A DNA stretch of 64,000 bases, taken from the NCBI GenBank assembly GCA_017622795.1, contig JAGAQI010000015.1, positions 1 through 64,000 on the forward strand. Direction: 5' to 3'. Shown in pieces: positions 63,289 through 64,000 of the stretch. Numbering within the stretch: position 1 is the first letter of the stretch; each line of letters starts with the position of its first letter. The DNA comes from Lachnospiraceae bacterium. Lineage in GTDB: Bacteria > Bacillota > Clostridia > Lachnospirales > Lachnospiraceae. Made by a program: the position numbers and the translations under genes. The notes under the pieces were generated by a model. That model did no database searches. It was not told the origin of the DNA and saw only the letters and a list, made by a program, of their open reading frames with translations.

Positions 63289-64000
63289 TTAGAATCTGGT
63301 GCAGCCGTCTTTTGTTACAATACCAAGAACATGTTTCGGCGCCTCGATGCGTTCTTTGCTGATACGGTATGCCGCTTGAAGTCTTGGAGCCGCTGCTTTT
63401 AGTTTTGTCACATCATTTGCATATAAACGTGCAAGGGATTCGCCCTTACGGACATAATCTCCGACTTTTTTATGAATTTTAATACCTACGCTTAAATCAA
63501 TTTCACTTTCTTTTGTTTCACGTCCGCCGCCAAGGATTAAGGATGTCATGCCGATTTCATCGGTTAAAATCTCAGCCACATAACCGTCTTCCATGGCAAC
63601 AATTTCTTCGATAAATTCTGTGCGAGGGAATTTATCCGGATTCCAAACGTAGGAAGAGTCTCCACCCTGGGCTTCTACAAATTCTGCCAGTTTCTTTAAC
63701 GCACTGCCGTCATCTATGGTAGACTGTAATAATGCTTCTGCTTCAGAAACCGTTTTTGCTCTGCCTACACCGAGTAACATATAGGAAGCCAGTGTCATAC
63801 AGGCTTCTAACAAGTCCGCAGGTCCGTTTCCTTTTAAGGTTTTGATTGCTTCTTTCACTTCTAAGGCATTTCCGACATATTTACCCAATGGCTGGCTCAT
63901 ATCAGATAGTACCGCATAGGTTTCCCTGCCCACGCCATTGCCGATTTCCACCATTGTTTTCGCTAAAGTTTCTGCCTCATCCAGTGTTTTCATAAAAGCA
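63289..64000 (-). CDS. pdp: Pyrimidine-nucleoside phosphorylase, C-terminal part (partial)
   Basis: The last 236 residues or so of a thymidine/uridine phosphorylase; the 5' part is beyond the window. AFMKTLDEAETLAKTMVEIG opens the visible part and continues the conserved GxGAFMK motif; GNALEVKEAI and the C-terminal domain with GGGRETKES, VGIKIHKKVGDYVRKGE are typical. The enzyme splits pyrimidine nucleosides with phosphate for salvage. pdp rather than deoA is chosen for the Gram-positive host. Confidence 0.93.
   Translation of the reverse strand, partial: AFMKTLDEAETLAKTMVEIGNGVGRETYAVLSDMSQPLGKYVGNALEVKEAIKTLKGNGPADLLEACMTLASYMLLGVGRAKTVSEAEALLQSTIDDGSALKKLAEFVEAQGGDSSYVWNPDKFPRTEFIEEIVAMEDGYVAEILTDEIGMTSLILGGGRETKESEIDLSVGIKIHKKVGDYVRKGESLARLYANDVTKLKAAAPRLQAAYRISKERIEAPKHVLGIVTKDGCTRF

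Overview
The window is a gene-dense stretch of a low-GC, spore-forming, rod-shaped Firmicute chromosome, most probably Lachnospiraceae or a close clostridial relative. The evidence is a spoIVA gene, strong AGGAGG-type ribosome binding sites, a MinCDE system together with DivIVA and SepF, Gram-positive SOS boxes, an L27 with a cleavable N-terminus next to its Prp protease, and a FlhB-C-like/RnhB/RbgA cluster. Nearly all of it is housekeeping core genome. I see no prophage, CRISPR array, insertion sequence, rRNA or tRNA gene.

Layout. 1-6240 (+): end of rplS, then lepB, rbgA, rnhB, a FlhB-C-like gene, yraN, der, plsY and gpsA (ribosome assembly, secretion, phospholipid entry). 6387-9152 (+): spoIVA, then a secreted SH3/NlpC-P60 hydrolase with its own consensus promoter. 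9250-19451 (+): membrane MutS-like ATPase, rnhA, mutS, mutL, miaA, a PLP enzyme, DUF4321, radC (repair and RNA-modification block). 19560-29748 (+): mreBCD, PBP2, minCDE, rodA, methylglyoxal synthase-like gene, DD-carboxypeptidase lipoprotein, small P-loop protein (elongation and division-site block). 29815-38525: DUF378 (-), then an HlyD-like protein, PLP homeostasis protein, sepF, ylmH, divIVA, aroB, lspA, rluD, an AAA/DUF4143-type ATPase and an orphan BlaI-type repressor with a perfect operator. 38613-44474: XerS-like recombinase (-), DUF1540 (+), large cell-wall amidase (-), TtcA-like (+), and a divergent YneA-like/lexA pair separated by five SOS-box-like sites. 44543-55404 (mostly -): rsfS, yqeK, nadD, yhbY, a 61-bp tandem repeat region, obg, rpmA, prp, rplU with a leader, a LacI-sensor GGDEF protein, RNase E/G, two radical-SAM-associated genes and a 52-aa membrane micro-ORF. 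55531-64000: a zinc-ribbon membrane protein (+), then a SWIM/SNF2 helicase, scpB, scpA, a phosphoesterase, a second DD-carboxypeptidase and the end of a pyrimidine nucleoside phosphorylase, all (-).

The genes form a coherent growth-and-division region. MreBCD/PBP2/RodA build the side wall, MinCDE/SepF/DivIVA position and support the septum, DD-carboxypeptidases, amidase and NlpC/P60 enzymes trim wall, and LexA/YneA-like couples DNA damage to division arrest. MutS/MutL, RadC and two RNases H maintain the genome. Der, RbgA, Obg, RsfS, YhbY and Prp assemble or silence ribosomes.

Most worth a second look: a methylglyoxal synthase-like protein lacking the catalytic Asp; a PBP2 with a roughly 230-residue insertion; the SOS-box cluster; the 61-bp tandem repeats ending in an inverted repeat that contains the obg stop codon; a 52-aa micro-ORF where relatives may carry a SpoIVFA-like gene; and an orphan BlaI repressor. 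I did not find a convincing wholly new system. Many start codons were placed from ribosome binding sites rather than at the longest ORF.
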